A stretch of DNA of 46,695 bases from contig JANYCN010000056.1 in assembly GCA_025360225.1 (NCBI GenBank), positions 1-46,695 on the forward strand. Direction: 5' to 3'. A program made the translations under genes and the position numbers. Position 1 is the first letter of the stretch. Each line of letters starts with the position of its first letter. A model generated the notes under the pieces. That model was given only the letters and a program-made list of their open reading frames with translations, had not been told where the DNA came from and made no database searches. Below are positions 43,454-46,695 of this stretch, one piece after another. The stretch is from Actinomycetes bacterium (GTDB lineage: Bacteria > Actinomycetota > Thermoleophilia > Gaiellales > F1-60-MAGs149).

Positions 43454-45463
43454 GTGCCGCCGTTCCGCTTCGCAGGGTCCTTTCAGCCGACAGGCGACCA
43501 GCCGAAGGCCCTGGCGTCGCTCGCCGACGGGCTCCGCTCCGGCGAGCGCTACCAGACCCTGCTCGGCGCGACGGGAACGGGGAAGACCGCGACGATGGCG
43601 TTCGTGATCGAGCAGGTTCAGCGCCCTGCGCTCGTGATCGCGCACAACAAGACGCTCGCGGCGCAGCTCTGCAACGAGTTTCGCGCGTTCTTCCCCGACA
43701 ACGCCGTCGAGTACTTCGTCAGCTACTACGACTACTACCAGCCTGAGGCCTACCTCGCGGCGTCCGACACGTACATCGAGAAGGACTCGGCGATCAACGA
43801 CGACATCGACCGGCTGCGCCACGCGGCGACGAGCGGTCTCCTGACGCGCCGCGACGTGATCATCGTCGCCTCGGTGTCCTGCATCTACGGTCTCGGCTCA
43901 CCCGCGGAGTACGAGGAGCAGCTCGTCAAGCTCGTGGTGGGGGAGACGTTCCGCCGCGAGACGTTGCTGCACGACCTCGTCGGGATCCAGTACTCGCGCA
44001 ACGACATGGTCCTCGGCCGCGGTCGCTTCCGGGCGCGCGGCGACGTCGTCGAGGTGCAGCCCGCCTACTCCGAGACGGCCTACCGCGTGTCCCTTTTCGG
44101 CGACGAGGTGGAGCAGATCAGCCACTTCGATCCGCTCACGGGCGAGGTGCTTGGACGCATCGACGAGCTGCTGCTGTACCCCGCGACGCACTACGTGACG
44201 ACCGCGCCGACGCTCGAGCGAGCGGTCGTCCAGATCGCGGAGGAGATGGACGAGCGCGTCGCCTGGTTCGAGGCGCGCGGCAAGCTGCTGGAGGCGCACC
44301 GGCTGCGCCAGCGCACCGAGTACGACCTCGAGATGATGCGCGAGATGGGCTACTGCAACGGGATCGAGAACTACTCGCGGATCCTCGACGGCCGCGAGCA
44401 GGGCACCGCTCCCTTCACGCTGATCGACTACTTTCCCGGCGACTTCGTCACGTTCATCGACGAGTCGCACAACACCGTGCCGCAGGTCGGTGGCATGTAT
44501 GAGGGCGATCGGTCACGCAAGTCGTCGCTGATCGACTACGGGTTCCGCCTTCCCTCCGCGGCCGATAACCGACCGCTGCGGTTCGACGAGTTCCTCGAGC
44601 GCGTTCCTCAGGCCGTGTTCGTGTCGGCCACGCCCGGCGCCTTCGAGCTGCGCAACTCCCAGCGGGTCGTCGAGCAGATCATCCGTCCGACGGGGCTCGT
44701 CGATCCGGCGGTCGAGATGCGCAGGACGAGCGGGCAGATCGACGACCTGCTCGGCGAGATCCGCGAGCGCGAGCGCGCCGGTGAGCGCGTCCTGGTGACG
44801 ACGCTGACGAAGAAGATGGCCGAGGACCTGACCGACTACCTGCTCGAGTCGGGCGTCCGCACGCGCTACCTGCACTCCGAGGTCGACACGATCGAGCGCA
44901 TTCAGATCGTCCGCAGCCTGCGCCTCGGCGAGTACGACGTGCTCGTCGGCGTGAACCTCCTGCGGGAGGGGCTCGACCTGCCCGAGGTGTCGCTCGTCGC
45001 GATCCTCGACGCCGACAAGGAGGGCTTCCTGCGCGGCCAGACGGCGCTGATCCAGACGATCGGGCGCGCCGCGCGACACATCAACGGGAAGGTGCTGATG
45101 TACGCCGACCGCGAGACGGAGGCGATCAAGGGAGCGATCGCCGAGACGAACCGTCGCCGCGCGATCCAGACGGCGCACAACCTCGAGCACGGGATCACGC
45201 CGACCTCGATCGTGAAGGCCGTCACCGACATCGCCGAGCTCCTGACGATGGGCCAGACCTCCGTGCCGAGCTCGCGCCGCCGCGGCGCGAACCAGGCCGA
45301 GGGGATGGACCGCGGCGAGCTCGAGAAGCTCGCGATCGACCTCGAGCAGGAGATGCTGGTCGCCGCCGAGGAGCTGCGCTTCGAGTACGCCGCCCGCCTG
45401 CGCGACGAGATCCGCGACCTGCGCCGCGAGCTCGCCGCGATCGAGGGAGCCGGGCTGTCGTAG
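43454..45463 (+). CDS. uvrB: Excinuclease ABC subunit B
   Basis: The damage-verifying helicase-like subunit of nucleotide excision repair, 669 aa. The GTG at 43454 gives the usual family start ([17 protein letters not shown]); an ATG 16 codons upstream is less likely. Walker A is GATGTGKT (about 38). The beta-hairpin [11 protein letters not shown] lies near 95, motif DESHNTVPQ near 338, helicase motifs V and VI ([24 protein letters not shown]) near 500-540, and the UvrC-binding UVR domain at about 625-665. No SOS box was recognised. Confidence 0.96.
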   Translation: MPPFRFAGSFQPTGDQPKALASLADGLRSGERYQTLLGATGTGKTATMAFVIEQVQRPALVIAHNKTLAAQLCNEFRAFFPDNAVEYFVSYYDYYQPEAYLAASDTYIEKDSAINDDIDRLRHAATSGLLTRRDVIIVASVSCIYGLGSPAEYEEQLVKLVVGETFRRETLLHDLVGIQYSRNDMVLGRGRFRARGDVVEVQPAYSETAYRVSLFGDEVEQISHFDPLTGEVLGRIDELLLYPATHYVTTAPTLERAVVQIAEEMDERVAWFEARGKLLEAHRLRQRTEYDLEMMREMGYCNGIENYSRILDGREQGTAPFTLIDYFPGDFVTFIDESHNTVPQVGGMYEGDRSRKSSLIDYGFRLPSAADNRPLRFDEFLERVPQAVFVSATPGAFELRNSQRVVEQIIRPTGLVDPAVEMRRTSGQIDDLLGEIRERERAGERVLVTTLTKKMAEDLTDYLLESGVRTRYLHSEVDTIERIQIVRSLRLGEYDVLVGVNLLREGLDLPEVSLVAILDADKEGFLRGQTALIQTIGRAARHINGKVLMYADRETEAIKGAIAETNRRRAIQTAHNLEHGITPTSIVKAVTDIAELLTMGQTSVPSSRRRGANQAEGMDRGELEKLAIDLEQEMLVAAEELRFEYAARLRDEIRDLRRELAAIEGAGLS

Positions 45464-46053
45464 TGCGCCGGCCAGGCCGCAGCATGCCGAGCCACCGGGC
45501 CGCGATCGCGATCGTCGTCGTGGTGCTCGCCACGATCCTGGGAGGAGCGCTCGTCGGAGGCTGGTCGGCGCCCGCCCACGGTGCGTCGTACGTGCACGCG
45601 GCGTCCTACGTATACGACGGCACCACGCTACGGCCCGCGCAGGAGAGCGGGCCGTCAGCGGCCGCGGTGACCGGCGGGCCCGTACGCGTACGACCGTCGT
45701 CCGCCGTACGCGGTGCCGCAGAAGACGCAGGCGCTAGTGTTCTCAGGCACTACACGACTGCGGATGCAGCGAAGGCCATCACCGAGAGTGGCCGAATCGA
45801 GCCGGGTGCTGCGAGCGGCAAGATTTGGCTTACGCCCGACGAGTACGCCTCGGGTGCTGATGCGCGGTCGGCGCTCGCACTGAACAAGACCCCCGAAGGC
45901 TGCTTCGAGATTCCCCTGTGCCGCGTTTCCGGCCTCTCGCCCCCGGGCCGTGTGGCGCCGGCCTACGGGGAGGCTGGCGGCGGAGTTGAGGTCACGACAT
46001 CGAACGCGATCGACGTGACCGGCCTCATCTTCAGGCCCTTCGGACCGCGATGA
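45463..46053 (+). CDS. Short exported protein with C-terminal toxin-like (ADP-ribosyltransferase/HYD1-like) domain
   Basis: The protein has 196 aa. The GTG at 45463 overlaps the uvrB stop (TAGTG); an ATG at 45484 is the alternative. A signal sequence or anchor (AIAIVVVVLATILGGALVGG) is followed by a linker of about 60 residues. The domain from about 90 reads SVLRHYTTADAAKAITESG, then KIWLTPDEY, LALNKTPEGCFEIP, GGGVEV. The RHYT motif, a following aromatic strand and a late GGG-Glu fit the H-Y-E arrangement of HYD1/ART-like polymorphic-toxin domains; this assignment is inferred. A small acidic gene overlaps its end, as immunity genes do. Codon use becomes less GC-biased here, suggesting transfer. 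A harmless secreted protein is possible. Confidence 0.6.
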   Translation: MRRPGRSMPSHRAAIAIVVVVLATILGGALVGGWSAPAHGASYVHAASYVYDGTTLRPAQESGPSAAAVTGGPVRVRPSSAVRGAAEDAGASVLRHYTTADAAKAITESGRIEPGAASGKIWLTPDEYASGADARSALALNKTPEGCFEIPLCRVSGLSPPGRVAPAYGEAGGGVEVTTSNAIDVTGLIFRPFGPR

Positions 46054-46298
46054 CTAAGCCCGAGAGGATCAACGTTCTCGTCGCCTACGACTACGGCATG
46101 GGGGGGTTGTGGGGTGTCATGGCGGCCGCGTCGACTGACCAGGTTCGCGAGATATACCCCGAACTGGCGATCGTCGACGAGCGACCTTCCTGGATGACCG
46201 AGGAGCGCTTCCTGGAGCTTGTCGCTGACCCGTACGACATCGACGATGAGCCGCGGGGGCTCGTGAAGGTCCTGCTCGCCGAGCGAGCGAGACCGTGA
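46050..46298 (+). CDS. Small acidic protein, candidate immunity protein
   Basis: The protein has 82 aa. The ATG overlaps the stop of the toxin-like gene (ATGA). It has no signal peptide or membrane segment and is acidic, with WMTEERFLELVADPYDIDDEPRGLVKVLL at its C-terminal half. Small acidic cytosolic proteins translated directly after a toxin gene usually neutralise the toxin. It contains an ATA codon, rare in this window, and a run of seven G near its start. I do not recognise a named family with certainty. Confidence 0.55.
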   Translation: MTKPERINVLVAYDYGMGGLWGVMAAASTDQVREIYPELAIVDERPSWMTEERFLELVADPYDIDDEPRGLVKVLLAERARP

Positions 46299-46321
46299 CC
46301 GCTCGCAGCGCCTTGAGGCGT

Positions 46322-46349
46322 TTGCGCTTGGGCCTCCCCTGGGTAGTCT
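46322..46349 (+). promoter_or_regulatory. Possible promoter before the last gene
   Basis: TTGCGC (46322-46327) and TAGTCT (46344-46349) are 16 nt apart, ahead of the ATG at 46370. Confidence 0.35.
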
Positions 46350-46369
46350 GGGGTAACCGATCGCGTGGC

Positions 46370-46695
46370 ATGAACGCAGCGCGTCGATGCCTGCGGAGCG
46401 ACCCAGCGAGCGGCGCCGGACACCGCGTCGCTGCTCGGCTGATCTCGACTTTGATCGGGGTGCTGGCGATTCTCGTGGGAGCGTCGCCAACACTGGCCGC
46501 ACCGGACACGACGGCATCGCCGATTCAGGTTCGGGTGGCGACTGCGACGCTAAACGTTTCGTCAATTGGTTCGGCGCTTGGAACTGTGGCTACGCGTACG
46601 ACGACACCGTCCGTCTTCTCGTCGGTAGCGAGGGCTTCGGGCCCTCGCAGGGCGGGTGGGAGCGTGGCGCTGATCGTCGGTTTCGTTGCCGCAGA
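46370..46695 (+). CDS. Exported protein, N-terminal part (runs off the window)
   Basis: From the ATG at 46370 the frame is open to the window end (over 108 codons). A basic start is followed by a signal peptide (LISTLIGVLAILVGASPTLAA) and then a Thr/Ser/Val-rich region. Its codons (CTA, GTT, TCA, ATT) are less GC-biased than those of the housekeeping genes, as in the toxin-like gene just upstream. Function unknown. It may belong to the same acquired block. Confidence 0.55.
   Translation, partial: MNAARRCLRSDPASGAGHRVAARLISTLIGVLAILVGASPTLAAPDTTASPIQVRVATATLNVSSIGSALGTVATRTTTPSVFSSVARASGPRRAGGSVALIVGFVAA

Noticed and set aside
43400-43822. Upstream extension of the PAS protein
   Set aside because: It runs antisense to the conserved start of uvrB and has a composition typical of a shadow frame.

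Overview
The window is very GC-rich and densely coded. Gene content (FtsK, tig-clpP-clpX, rbfA-nrnA-truB-ribF, polA, rpsA-coaE, mdh, uvrB), a BMP-type lipoprotein importer and repeated TAnnnT -10 boxes placed 6-7 nt before start codons (leaderless messages) fit a chromosomal segment of an actinomycete. I would guess a deep-branching lineage such as Thermoleophilia, but no marker in the window settles the class.

Layout. 1-340: the end of an IS5-like transposase gene (minus strand), then a repeat region rich in hairpins. 342-8033: ftsK, a small membrane protein and a four-gene nucleoside-type ABC importer. 8038-15612: a shared terminator and a 2508-aa exported protein of about 26 Ig-like repeats on the minus strand. 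15753-19361: an operon of an unusual FtsH-like AAA protease, a membrane-anchored protein and a small HExxH protein. 19420-20034: tRNA-Arg(TCG), tRNA-Leu(TAG) and five tandem palindromic repeats. 20035-22494: a secreted zinc metallopeptidase. 22591-25455: a minus-strand operon of a small membrane protein, uppP, an aminoglycoside-phosphotransferase-like kinase and a sugar-phosphate-isomerase-like protein.

25571-32840 is housekeeping on the plus strand: tig, clpP, clpX, a degenerate RsuA-like S4 protein, DUF503, rbfA, nrnA, truB, ribF. A malic enzyme with an ACT domain lies convergent (32844-34289). Then come polA, rpsA, coaE, a lytic transglycosylase and malate dehydrogenase (34365-40682).

40683-41260 has no gene. 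It holds a run of about seven hairpins and copies of the repeat modules seen at 141-284, and it abuts the stop of a PAS-only protein (minus strand). uvrB diverges from that protein. It is followed by a short exported protein with a toxin-like C-terminal domain, an overlapping small acidic gene that is a candidate immunity gene, and the start of another exported protein running off the end.

The most interesting items are the probable exported toxin/immunity pair next to uvrB, the two hairpin repeat families, the FtsH-like protease with a large AAA insertion, the giant repeat protein with a C9 tract between its ribosome-binding site and start, and two operon genes (an S4 protein and coaE) without a normal start codon.
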